Of a stretch of 6,676 nucleotides of DNA, positions 1-5,637 are shown in pieces. This DNA is from Nitrospirota bacterium (lineage in GTDB: Bacteria; Nitrospirota; Nitrospiria; Nitrospirales; Nitrospiraceae), in the NCBI GenBank assembly GCA_016201805.1, contig JACQCB010000078.1:1-6676 (forward strand), written 5' to 3'. The notes under the pieces are model-generated. The model was not told where the DNA came from, searched no databases, and saw only the letters and a program-made list of their open reading frames with translations. The position numbers and the translations under genes are program-made. Positions within the stretch are counted from its first letter, which is position 1, and the number at the start of each line of letters is the position of its first letter.

Positions 1-2
1 CC

Positions 3-1388
3 CATTCGGTGCGGATCGAGTTGTTCGGCGACCAGGTGGATGCGATTCATGAAATCGATCCGCTGACGGGGAAGTCGCTGCACCGGCTGCCCAAGGTGCC
101 GATCTACCCGAACACGCACTACCTGATCGCGCCCAACCGCTACGAGCGGGCGTTGAACGGGATCGAGGAGGAACTCAACGAACGGATTGCCTCGTTCAAG
201 GCCCAGAACCAATTGCTGGAGGCCCAGCGCATCGAGCAGCGCACGCACTTCGACCTGGAGATGATCCGGGCGATGGGCTATTGCCACGGCATCGAGAACT
301 ATTCCCGCCATCTGAGCGGGCGGGCGCCGGGGGAACCGCCGCCGACGCTGCTGGATTATTTTCCCAAGGACTTTTTAATGATCATCGACGAGTCCCACGC
401 GGCGATCCCGCAGGTTCAGGGGATGTACGAGGGGGACCGGTCGCGGAAGAAGAGCCTGGTGGACTACGGCTTCCGCCTCCCCTCGGCTTTTGACAACCGG
501 CCGCTGACCTTCAAGGAGTTCGAGCGGATCATCGGCCAGGCCGTCTATGTGTCGGCAACGCCGGGGCCTTACGAGTTGGACCATGCGGGCCCGGCGCGGG
601 TGGAGCAGATCATCCGGCCAACCGGCCTGATGGACCCGGTGACCGAGGTGCGGCCGGCCAAGGGGCAGGTGGACGACCTGCTGGGGGAAGTCCGCAAGGA
701 AGTTGCCCGCAACAATCGGGTGCTGGTGACGACGCTGACCAAGCGCATGGCTGAGGACTTGACCGAGTACTATCACGACCTGGGCGTGAAGGTCCGCTAC
801 CTCCACTCCGACATCAAGACGCTGGAGCGGGCCGAGATCGTGCGCGATCTGCGGCGCGGCGTCTTCGACGTGCTGGTCGGGATCAATCTGTTGCGGGAGG
901 GACTGGACATTCCCGAAGTGAGCCTCGTGGCGATCCTGGATGCCGACAAGGAAGGGTATCTGCGGTCGCATCGATCGCTGATCCAAACGTCCGGCCGCGC
1001 GGCCCGCCACAGCGAAGGCCGCGCGGTCTTCTACGGGGATCGGGTCACGGAGTCCATGCGCCTGGCGATCGATGAGACGACCCGGCGGCGCCGCATCCAG
1101 GCTGCGTACAACCAGACTCACGGCATTACGCCAGAAAGTGTGAAGAAGAGTATTCCGGATCTCGAGTACCGGATGGCCGAGCTGGACTATGTCCAATTGG
1201 ACCTGGTGGCGGAGCCGGAGGCGGCCTATGCCGGTGCCGACGCGGTCGACAAGCTGATCCAGAAATTGGAAGGGGAGATGAAGACGGCCGCCAAGGAACT
1301 GGCCTTTGAGCGGGCGGCCGAATTGCGGGACCGGATTCGCGCGTTGCGGCTCAGAGAACTGGAAGTTAAGTCTTCGAGTGCGGGGTAG
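3..1388 (+). CDS. uvrB: Excinuclease ABC subunit B (UvrB), 3' part, truncated by window edge
   Basis: UvrB is the DNA-damage-verifying helicase-like ATPase of nucleotide excision repair; it receives the lesion from UvrA and recruits UvrC. The window starts inside the gene: the frame is open from base 3, so the GTG at 9 is an internal Val and not a start. About 461 of roughly 670 residues are present; the Walker A and most of the beta-hairpin region lie upstream. Visible family marks in order are FDPLTG-like IDPLTGK, the conserved GIENYSRHLSGR and GEPPPTLLDYFP blocks, the DEAD-box-like DESH (387-398), VYVSATPGPYEL, TTLTKRMAEDLTEY, VGINLLREGLDIPEVSLVAILDADKEG, and helicase motif VI QTSGRAAR (984-1007), which keeps its arginines. 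A C-terminal UVR domain (about 1242-1359, with LAFERAAELRDRI) that contacts UvrC closes the protein. The TAG stop lies in the end of the downstream repeat. The identification is certain. Confidence 0.98.
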   Translation, partial: HSVRIELFGDQVDAIHEIDPLTGKSLHRLPKVPIYPNTHYLIAPNRYERALNGIEEELNERIASFKAQNQLLEAQRIEQRTHFDLEMIRAMGYCHGIENYSRHLSGRAPGEPPPTLLDYFPKDFLMIIDESHAAIPQVQGMYEGDRSRKKSLVDYGFRLPSAFDNRPLTFKEFERIIGQAVYVSATPGPYELDHAGPARVEQIIRPTGLMDPVTEVRPAKGQVDDLLGEVRKEVARNNRVLVTTLTKRMAEDLTEYYHDLGVKVRYLHSDIKTLERAEIVRDLRRGVFDVLVGINLLREGLDIPEVSLVAILDADKEGYLRSHRSLIQTSGRAARHSEGRAVFYGDRVTESMRLAIDETTRRRRIQAAYNQTHGITPESVKKSIPDLEYRMAELDYVQLDLVAEPEAAYAGADAVDKLIQKLEGEMKTAAKELAFERAAELRDRIRALRLRELEVKSSSAG

Positions 1389-1508
1389 GATGCTCAAAAA
1401 GGCCAGCCAACGAGGCCACAGCGAAGCGAGATCCCGAGGCGTACTTAGTAGGTACGTTGAGGGGTTGAGCGAGCGAGAACAAAGTTGGGGGTCTTTCCCA
1501 GCATCCTA
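1386..1508. repeat. Imperfect palindromic intergenic repeat, 123 bases, between convergent genes
   Basis: The ends are exact 9-base inverted repeats, TAGGATGCT (1386-1394) and AGCATCCTA (1500-1508). The arms stay partly complementary inward: the left CAAAAAGGCCAGCCAAC is matched by the complement of GTTGGGGGTCTTTCC. The centre has a perfect 5-base hairpin CGTAC/GTACG (1440-1444 and 1452-1456) around a 7-base loop. The whole unit can fold as a long cruciform or RNA hairpin. It fills the complete space between uvrB and the convergent gene, and each terminal TAG is the stop codon of its neighbour. The layout, and resemblance to abundant intergenic repeats I remember from Nitrospira-type genomes, suggest a dispersed REP/MITE-like family. 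A bidirectional terminator role is possible, though there is no clear U-tract. Confidence 0.75.
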
Positions 1509-1766
1509 GGCTTGCTTGTAGAGATAGATGCCGAGGAAGATGCCTAGAAAGCTCAGGAGGTTCATCTTCAGGACGAAGCCGACGGTGAATTTCAGCAGGA
1601 TCAAGTCGACGGTCAGCGGCGGGTGAATGCCCGGTGAAATGGCAGTGGAAAAAAACCCTTGAATCATGCCGCCGGGAGCCATGACTCGCAGGATCTCGCC
1701 CAGGATTCCGCCGAGCAGTCCTCCTACCATGATGAACATGAGCAGGACCCAGGGGGATTTTTTCAT
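1506..1766 (-). CDS. Small two-helix membrane protein, DUF4321-like
   Basis: This is an 86-residue hydrophobic protein of unknown function. The start ATG (1766-1764) is chosen because a perfect AGGAGG lies 7 bases upstream on the minus strand. A longer frame back to 1985 would add about 73 residues of non-membrane sequence and run through the promoter. After a short positive MKKSP start, residues 5-28 form a glycine-rich membrane helix (WVLLMFIMVGGLLGGILGEI). A polar/proline loop follows (about 29-50, with PGIHPP), then a long hydrophobic stretch (about 52-83) ending in YLYKQA. The KSPW start, the GGLLG..LGE motif and the second helix fit the DUF4321 family of small inner-membrane proteins as I recall it. 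It faces uvrB convergently and ffh divergently. Its TAG stop is part of the terminal repeat of the adjacent palindromic element. The coding call is strong, the family call moderate, and no function can be given. Confidence 0.85.
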   Translation of the reverse strand: MKKSPWVLLMFIMVGGLLGGILGEILRVMAPGGMIQGFFSTAISPGIHPPLTVDLILLKFTVGFVLKMNLLSFLGIFLGIYLYKQA

Positions 1767-1773
1767 GCCGGAG

Positions 1774-1779
1774 CCTCCT
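1774..1779 (-). promoter_or_regulatory. Ribosome binding site of the small membrane-protein gene
   Basis: AGGAGG on the minus strand sits 7 bases upstream of the ATG at 1766. It is a consensus Shine-Dalgarno that fixes the start of the 86-residue protein over the longer upstream frame. Confidence 0.85.
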
Positions 1780-1808
1780 GCTTCGAAACCTAGGGTAAAC
1801 TGCTGCGT

Positions 1809-1837
1809 ACCATAGCGAAGGTGTCGTGTGAAGTCAA
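1809..1837 (-). promoter_or_regulatory. Predicted sigma70-type promoter for the DUF4321-like gene
   Basis: Reading the minus strand, TTGACT (1837-1832) is a 5/6 match to the -35 box. It is followed by a 17-base spacer and then TATGGT (1814-1809), a 4/6 match to the -10 box. Transcription would start near 1802, giving a leader of about 36 bases with the AGGAGG site inside it. Placement, spacing and leader length all fit, but the call rests on sequence only. Confidence 0.6.
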
Positions 1838-1864
1838 GGAAATCCACCGTTTCAGCAGTTCTTG

Positions 1865-1907
1865 GGCGCCGATTCGCCTGCGCGTAACGAGCGGGGCGAT
1901 CCGCGCC
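1865..1907. promoter_or_regulatory. GC-rich dyad midway between divergent promoters
   Basis: GGCGCCGATTCGCC (1865-1878) and GGCGATCCGCGCC (1895-1907) are inverted copies of each other with one mismatch and one bulge, separated by 16 bases. Their centre (about 1886) nearly coincides with the midpoint between the two outward-facing -35 boxes (about 1887). It could be an operator for a shared regulator, or a chance dyad in GC-rich DNA. Nothing else was recognised in the 1838-1936 stretch. Confidence 0.3.
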
Positions 1908-1936
1908 GGGAGAAGCGATACCCCCCTCCGCAACCA

Positions 1937-1965
1937 TTGACTTTTCACCCTCCCTCCGGTAGACT
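1937..1965 (+). promoter_or_regulatory. Predicted sigma70-type promoter for ffh
   Basis: TTGACT (1937-1942, 5/6 to the -35 box) and TAGACT (1960-1965, 4/6 to the -10 box) are 17 bases apart. A start near 1972 would give a leader of about 43 bases that is rich in T and ends at the ffh ATG. The -35 hexamer is identical to that of the divergent promoter. This is a prediction only. Confidence 0.6.
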
Positions 1966-2014
1966 GCCCGATGCTCTTTTTGCATATTTTTCTAGGAAGT
2001 AGAAGCGTTTTGCC

Positions 2015-3361
2015 ATGTTTCAAGCTCTAAGCCAAAAGTTCGAAAAGATCCTGAAAAACCTCCGCGGTCACGGGGTGCTGACCGAGCAGAACATCGCGGA
2101 GGCGTTGAAAGAGGTTCGCCTGGCCCTGCTGGAGGCGGACGTCAACTTCAAGATCGTCAAGGACTTCGTCGATCGCGTGCGTGAGAAAGCCGTCGGGCAG
2201 GAGGTGTTGCAGAGCCTGACGCCGGGCCATCAGGTCGTCAAGGTGGTCTGGGAAGAACTCCGCGAGCTCATGGGCCATGAGCAGGTCGGGCTTGGGTTGT
2301 CCTCTGCCCCGCCCACCGTGATCATGATGGTCGGCCTGCAGGGCGCGGGCAAGACCACCACGTGCGGCAAGCTGGCGAGGCTGTTCAAGCAGCAAGGCAG
2401 GCGGGTGTTGTTGGTGGCGGCCGATCCGCGCCGTCCCGCAGCCGGGGATCAGTTGGCCAGTCTCGGCGCGACGCTCGACGTGCCGGTGCATCGGGCGGAT
2501 CGACTCGACGCTTCCTCCACGGACGTGGTGCGGATTTGCCTGGATGGGGCCGAACGTGGTCGCGACCAGGGCTATGACGTGGTGATTTTGGACACGGGCG
2601 GCCGCTTGCACGTCGACGACGCCTTGATGGGCGAACTGGTGGAGGTGAAGCGGGCCGTCGGACCGCAAGAAGTGCTGCTGGTGGCCGATGCGATGACGGG
2701 CCAGGACGCCGTGACCATGGCGGAGCGGTTCGATCAGCGCGTGGGCTTGACCGGCGTGATCTTGACGAAGGTGGAAGGCGACGCGCGCGGCGGCGCCGTG
2801 CTGTCCATCCGGGCGGCCACCGGCAAGCCGGTCAAGTTCCTGGGTGTCGGGGAAAAGCTCGACGCGCTGGAAGTGTTTCATCCGGACCGCATGGCCTCCC
2901 GCATTCTTGGGATGGGCGATGTCCTGTCGCTGATCGAAAAGGCGCAGGAAGCCTATTCACAGGAGCAGGCCGACGCGATCCAGAAGACGGTCACGTCCAA
3001 GACGCTCACGCTGGAGGATTTCCGCGATCAGATCGGCCAGGTGAGCCGGATGGGTTCCATGGATCAGATCCTCGGCATGTTGCCTGGCGGACAGCGGTTG
3101 AAAGAGATGGCGGCCGGGGGCATGCCTGAGAAAGAGATCAAGCGCGTGGTGGCCATGATCGATTCGATGACGCCCCGCGAACGGCGTGACCACACGGTCA
3201 TCAACGGCAGCCGCAAGAAGCGGATCGCCAAGGGAAGCGGCACGGACGTGCAGGACGTCAACCGGTTGATCAAGCAGTACCTGGCCACAAAGAAAATGAT
3301 GAAGGCCCTGACGGCCGGGGGCGGGCGACGTCAACTGGCCCAGGCGCTGCGGTCGTTCTGA
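2015..3361 (+). CDS. ffh: Signal recognition particle GTPase Ffh (SRP54)
   Basis: Ffh binds SRP RNA and the signal sequences of nascent membrane proteins, and delivers ribosomes to FtsY and SecYEG. The 448 residues match the usual length. The N domain (about 1-95) begins MFQALSQKFEKILKNLRGHG, as expected for the family, and carries ALLEADVN (37-44). The G domain shows G1 GLQGAGKT (107-114), G2 DPRRPAA (137-143), G3 DTGGR (193-197), G4 TKVEGDARGG (251-260) and the closing GVGEKLDALEVFHPDR (277-292). G3 is usually DTAGR and G4 usually TKxD, so two nucleotide-site residues differ from consensus. The M domain (about 310-448) has the finger-loop region MGSMDQILGMLPGG and the RNA-binding helix-turn-helix GSRKKRIAKGSGTDVQDVNR (398-417). 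The C-terminus is short and less methionine-rich than in E. coli. Ribosome binding is weak: AGGAAG lies 15 bases and AGAAG 9 bases upstream. The start agrees with the family N-terminus. Confidence 0.98.
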   Translation: MFQALSQKFEKILKNLRGHGVLTEQNIAEALKEVRLALLEADVNFKIVKDFVDRVREKAVGQEVLQSLTPGHQVVKVVWEELRELMGHEQVGLGLSSAPPTVIMMVGLQGAGKTTTCGKLARLFKQQGRRVLLVAADPRRPAAGDQLASLGATLDVPVHRADRLDASSTDVVRICLDGAERGRDQGYDVVILDTGGRLHVDDALMGELVEVKRAVGPQEVLLVADAMTGQDAVTMAERFDQRVGLTGVILTKVEGDARGGAVLSIRAATGKPVKFLGVGEKLDALEVFHPDRMASRILGMGDVLSLIEKAQEAYSQEQADAIQKTVTSKTLTLEDFRDQIGQVSRMGSMDQILGMLPGGQRLKEMAAGGMPEKEIKRVVAMIDSMTPRERRDHTVINGSRKKRIAKGSGTDVQDVNRLIKQYLATKKMMKALTAGGGRRQLAQALRSF

Positions 3362-3373
3362 TGAGAGCCGGGA

Positions 3374-3466
3374 GCTGTCAGCTTTCAGTGGTCAGCTTAG
3401 TAAGGAAGGCAGAAGAAGAAGGAAATCGTCGGTCGGGCTGATAGCTGAAGGCTGATGGCCGACAGC
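3374..3466. repeat. Imperfect inverted/direct repeat between ffh and rpsP
   Basis: The left arm (3379-3397, CAGCTTTCAGTGGTCAGCT) matches the complement of the right arm (3436-3454) at about 14 of 19 positions. An outer exact pair GCTGTC (3374-3379) and GACAGC (3461-3466) flanks them, slightly out of register. The right arm is made of near-tandem units of the type GCTGA spaced by 2-3 bases. It occupies most of the 128-base gap. It resembles low-complexity TCAGC/GCTGA intergenic repeats seen in many bacterial genomes. It may form a hairpin after ffh, but there is no U-tract to support a terminator. I saw no convincing promoter for rpsP here. Confidence 0.5.
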
Positions 3467-3477
3467 GTCTTAACTTT

Positions 3478-3484
3478 AAGGAGG
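3478..3484 (+). promoter_or_regulatory. Ribosome binding site of rpsP
   Basis: AAGGAGG, complementary to the 16S 3' end, lies 5 bases before the GTG at 3490. It decides the GTG start, which also restores the family N-terminus MAVxxRLTR. Confidence 0.85.
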
Positions 3485-3489
3485 AAGAA

Positions 3490-3771
3490 GTGGCAGTTCA
3501 TTTACGACTCACGCGAGCAGGCCGGCACAAACTTCCCTTTTACCGGGTGGTGGCTGCGGATTCACGCAAGCCGAGGGACGGGCGGTATCTGGAGGTGCTG
3601 GGCACCTACGATTCGCTGAAGAACCCGCCGGTCGCCAAGCTCAAGGAAGAGCGGGTGCTGGACTGGTTGAAGAAGGGCGCCCAGCCGTCGGTGACGGTGC
3701 GGACCGTTCTTCGCCGTGCCGGTCTGTGGAAGCAGTTCGAGGAGTCACGGAAAGCCGCCAAGGCTTCCTGA
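3490..3771 (+). CDS. rpsP: 30S ribosomal protein S16
   Basis: S16 is an early-binding protein that stabilises the 5' domain of 16S rRNA during 30S assembly. The protein has 93 residues, within the usual 75-100. It begins at a GTG codon and reads MAVHLRLTRAGRHKLPFYRVVAADSR in its first part, followed by the family blocks PRDGRYLEVLGTYDSL (28-43) and WLKKGAQPSVTV (59-70; many homologues have QPSDTV), ending in a basic tail. It is the first gene of the tightly packed cluster, and rimM begins only 8 bases after its stop. In many bacteria a small KH-domain gene sits between rpsP and rimM; none fits here. The call is certain. Confidence 0.98.
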   Translation: MAVHLRLTRAGRHKLPFYRVVAADSRKPRDGRYLEVLGTYDSLKNPPVAKLKEERVLDWLKKGAQPSVTVRTVLRRAGLWKQFEESRKAAKAS

Positions 3772-3779
3772 CGCGACCC

Positions 3780-4355
3780 ATGAGCCATCCGGTTGCGCCG
3801 GTTGCGTCATCCGCCGAGCAGTCCGAGCTGATCGCGATCGGCCGGATCGTCAAGCCCTTCGGCATCAAGGGGGCCGTGCGCGTCCTGTCGCTCAGCTCCG
3901 TGCCGGGGCGGTTTCGAGGGTTGACGAAGGTGACGCTGGTGGCGCCGTCGGGCCGATCGGTGACGACGACCGTCACGCAGGTGCGTGAAGATCGGGACTC
4001 ATACGTGGTGGCGTTCGAAGCCCTCACCAACCCGGACGAGGCGGTGGCATTTCGCGGCGGGCTCATCAAGATTCCACGCGAGCAGGCGCCTCCCTTGCCG
4101 GAGGGGCAGTATTACGAGTTCGACCTGATCGGGATGACCGTCGCGGATGAAACCGGTCGCCGGTTGGGGACGTTGGAGGAGATTCTGGAAACCAGCAGCA
4201 ACCATGTGTTCGTGGTCCGGGGCGAGGGGCGGGAGGTGCTGATCCCCGCGACCCGCGGCGTGGTGGCCTCGGTGGATGTGGCGGCCAGGGCCATGACGGT
4301 GCGGCTCGTCGAGGGCTTGTTGGACGCGCAAGCGGGGGATCGCCATGCGGTGTGA
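3780..4355 (+). CDS. rimM: Ribosome maturation factor RimM
   Basis: RimM binds S19 and helps mature the 30S head. The 191-residue protein has the N-terminal RimM domain starting at IAIGRIVKPFGIKGAVRV (18-35) and a C-terminal PRC-barrel with GQYYEFDLIGMTV (109-121), the G..LGTLEEILETSSNHVFVV stretch (126-146), EVLIPA (152-157) and the final VEGLLD (177-182). The chosen ATG at 3780 leaves an 8-base gap after rpsP. A longer start at 3726 would overlap rpsP by 46 bases and add residues the family lacks. No good Shine-Dalgarno precedes 3780, so translation is probably coupled to rpsP. About 17 poorly conserved residues precede the domain, so the exact start is less sure than the gene. The last 11 bases overlap trmD. 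Confidence 0.95.
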   Translation: MSHPVAPVASSAEQSELIAIGRIVKPFGIKGAVRVLSLSSVPGRFRGLTKVTLVAPSGRSVTTTVTQVREDRDSYVVAFEALTNPDEAVAFRGGLIKIPREQAPPLPEGQYYEFDLIGMTVADETGRRLGTLEEILETSSNHVFVVRGEGREVLIPATRGVVASVDVAARAMTVRLVEGLLDAQAGDRHAV

Positions 4356-5121
4356 CATCCTCACGCTGTTCCCGGACATGGTTCGGCCGGTGTTGGGGCA
4401 GAGCATGCTCAAGCGGGCCCAGGAGAAGGGCCTGCTGGAAGTCCGGGTCCGCAACTTGCGGGACTACACGTTGGATAAGCATCAGGTGGCGGATGACGCG
4501 CCGTACGGGGGTGGGGCCGGGATGGTCATGAAGGCGGAGCCGATCTTCCGGGCGGTCGACGCGTTGCGAGCGGAGCATGGGACGGAGCTTCGTCTGCTGA
4601 TGCCGTCGCCGCAGGGCCGTCCCTTGACCCAACGGTTTGCCGAGGAACTGCGGGACGAGCCGCGCCCCCTCGTGTTTTTGTGCGGGCACTATGAGGGGAT
4701 CGACGAACGGGTCCGGCTTGTCCTGCAGCCGGAGGAAGTCTCGATCGGGGACTACGTGTTGACGGGTGGGGAGCTGCCCGCCCTCGTTCTGATCGATGCG
4801 GCGGTGCGGCTGATCCCGGGCGTGTTGGGAGACCCGGAGTCGGCGCTGGCCGAATCGTTCACGGACTCGCTGTTGGATTTTCCCCAGTACACGCGTCCCT
4901 CCGATGTCCAGGGGTGGGCGGTGCCGGAGGTCCTGCTGTCGGGCAACCATGAGGCGGTCCGGCGCTGGCGTCGGAAGGAGGCGCTGCGCAACACGTTCCT
5001 CAAGCGGCCCGATTTGCTGCGGGATCGGGTGCTGAACGACGAGGATCGGCGGTTGTTGGATGAGATTCTGCATGAACGTACGAATGTCTGTGAAGCCAGG
5101 GGAGGAGGGAGATTGTCATGA
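4345..5121 (+). CDS. trmD: tRNA (guanine-N1)-methyltransferase TrmD
   Basis: TrmD uses S-adenosylmethionine to make m1G37 next to the anticodon in tRNAs with G36-G37, which prevents +1 frameshifting. The 258 residues match the family. The trefoil-knot SPOUT fold is marked by YGGGAGM (54-60), SPQGRPL (88-94), LCGHYEGIDERV (112-123) and SIGDYVLTGGELPA (133-146). The catalytic Arg (E. coli R154) corresponds to R155. The catalytic Asp (E. coli D169) appears as E170 in the SALAESF context. DFPQYTRP (178-185) and VLLSGNH (196-202) follow, then the C-terminal tRNA-binding helices. The ATG start gives the usual DILTLFP beginning and overlaps the rimM end by 11 bases, so translation is likely coupled. 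Its own stop overlaps the rplS start as ATGA. Confidence 0.98.
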   Translation: MRCDILTLFPDMVRPVLGQSMLKRAQEKGLLEVRVRNLRDYTLDKHQVADDAPYGGGAGMVMKAEPIFRAVDALRAEHGTELRLLMPSPQGRPLTQRFAEELRDEPRPLVFLCGHYEGIDERVRLVLQPEEVSIGDYVLTGGELPALVLIDAAVRLIPGVLGDPESALAESFTDSLLDFPQYTRPSDVQGWAVPEVLLSGNHEAVRRWRRKEALRNTFLKRPDLLRDRVLNDEDRRLLDEILHERTNVCEARGGGRLS

Positions 5122-5576
5122 ATCGGTTGGAACGTATCCAGCAATCGTTGACGAAGAAAACCATTCCGGCATTCGAGATCGGGGATACGGTTCGCGTCCA
5201 CGTGAAGGTGGTGGAAGGCGAAAAGGAACGTATCCAGGTGTTCGAAGGGACGGTGATCAGCCGCAAGGGCGGGCGCAACAGTGAAACCTTTACGGTCCGG
5301 AAAATTTCCTACGGCGTCGGCGTCGAGCGTATTTTTCCGGTCCACTCGCCGATCGTGACCCGTGTCGATGTGGTCCGTCAGGGCAAGGTGCGGCGCGCCA
5401 AGCTCTACTACCTCCGGGACAAAAAGGGCAAGATGGCCAAAGTCGGGGAGCGGGAGTATTCCCCCGAGGCCAAGGCGCGGGGCGAGGCCGCCCGCGCAGC
5501 AGCCAAGTCGGCGGACGCGGCCGAAGCGGCGGAAGCCGCCGCGTCAAAAGAGGTCGCTCCGGCCGGCAAGGCCTGA
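5118..5576 (+). CDS. rplS: 50S ribosomal protein L19 with C-terminal extension
   Basis: L19 sits at the 30S-50S interface of the large subunit. Residues 1-110 cover the standard fold: IPAFEIGDTVRVHVKV (16-31), QVFEGTVISRKGG (40-52), ETFTVRKISYGVGVERIFPV (56-75) and RRAKLYYLRDKKGKMAKV (92-109). The protein has 152 residues against about 115-120 for most L19, because of a tail of about 40 residues (111-152) dominated by Ala, Lys, Glu and Arg, with AAEAAEAAASKE-like low complexity. Such tails on ribosomal proteins are usually disordered. The start overlaps the trmD stop (ATGA at 5118-5121), and a GGAGGAGGGA tract (5101-5110) provides a strong ribosome binding site. Confidence 0.98.
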   Translation: MNRLERIQQSLTKKTIPAFEIGDTVRVHVKVVEGEKERIQVFEGTVISRKGGRNSETFTVRKISYGVGVERIFPVHSPIVTRVDVVRQGKVRRAKLYYLRDKKGKMAKVGEREYSPEAKARGEAARAAAKSADAAEAAEAAASKEVAPAGKA

Positions 5577-5625
5577 GCCGTTTCTGCCCTGGCGCTCGGA
5601 CCGCGACACTCGCGCCGCGGATGTG

Positions 5626-5632
5626 AGAGGGG
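5626..5632 (+). promoter_or_regulatory. Ribosome binding site that sets the rnhB start
   Basis: AGAGGGG lies 5 bases before the GTG at 5638. It favours this start over the in-frame GTG at 5623 or TTG at 5635. Confidence 0.55.
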
Positions 5633-5637
5633 CCTTG

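Noticed and set aside
375..1397. Long open frame (340 codons) on the minus strand opposite uvrB
   Set aside because: It is antisense to a certain gene. High GC at third positions leaves the opposite strand free of stops, and the translation shows no recognisable domain or ribosome binding site.
1386..1508. Factor-independent terminator or small RNA gene in the uvrB-downstream palindrome
   Set aside because: There is no U-tract after a compact GC stem on either strand. The repeat explanation fits better, so it was not annotated as a terminator or ncRNA.
1767..1985. N-terminal extension of the small membrane-protein frame back to 1985
   Set aside because: The extension lacks hydrophobic or conserved character and covers the predicted promoter. 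The AGGAGG before 1766 marks the real start.
1971..2030. Short upstream frame (19 codons) overlapping the ffh start
   Set aside because: Its ATG lies at about the predicted transcription start, with no room for a ribosome binding site.
4066..5073. 335-codon minus-strand open frame opposite rimM and trmD
   Set aside because: Antisense shadow of two certain genes, with Arg/Pro/Gln/His-rich composition and no family resemblance.
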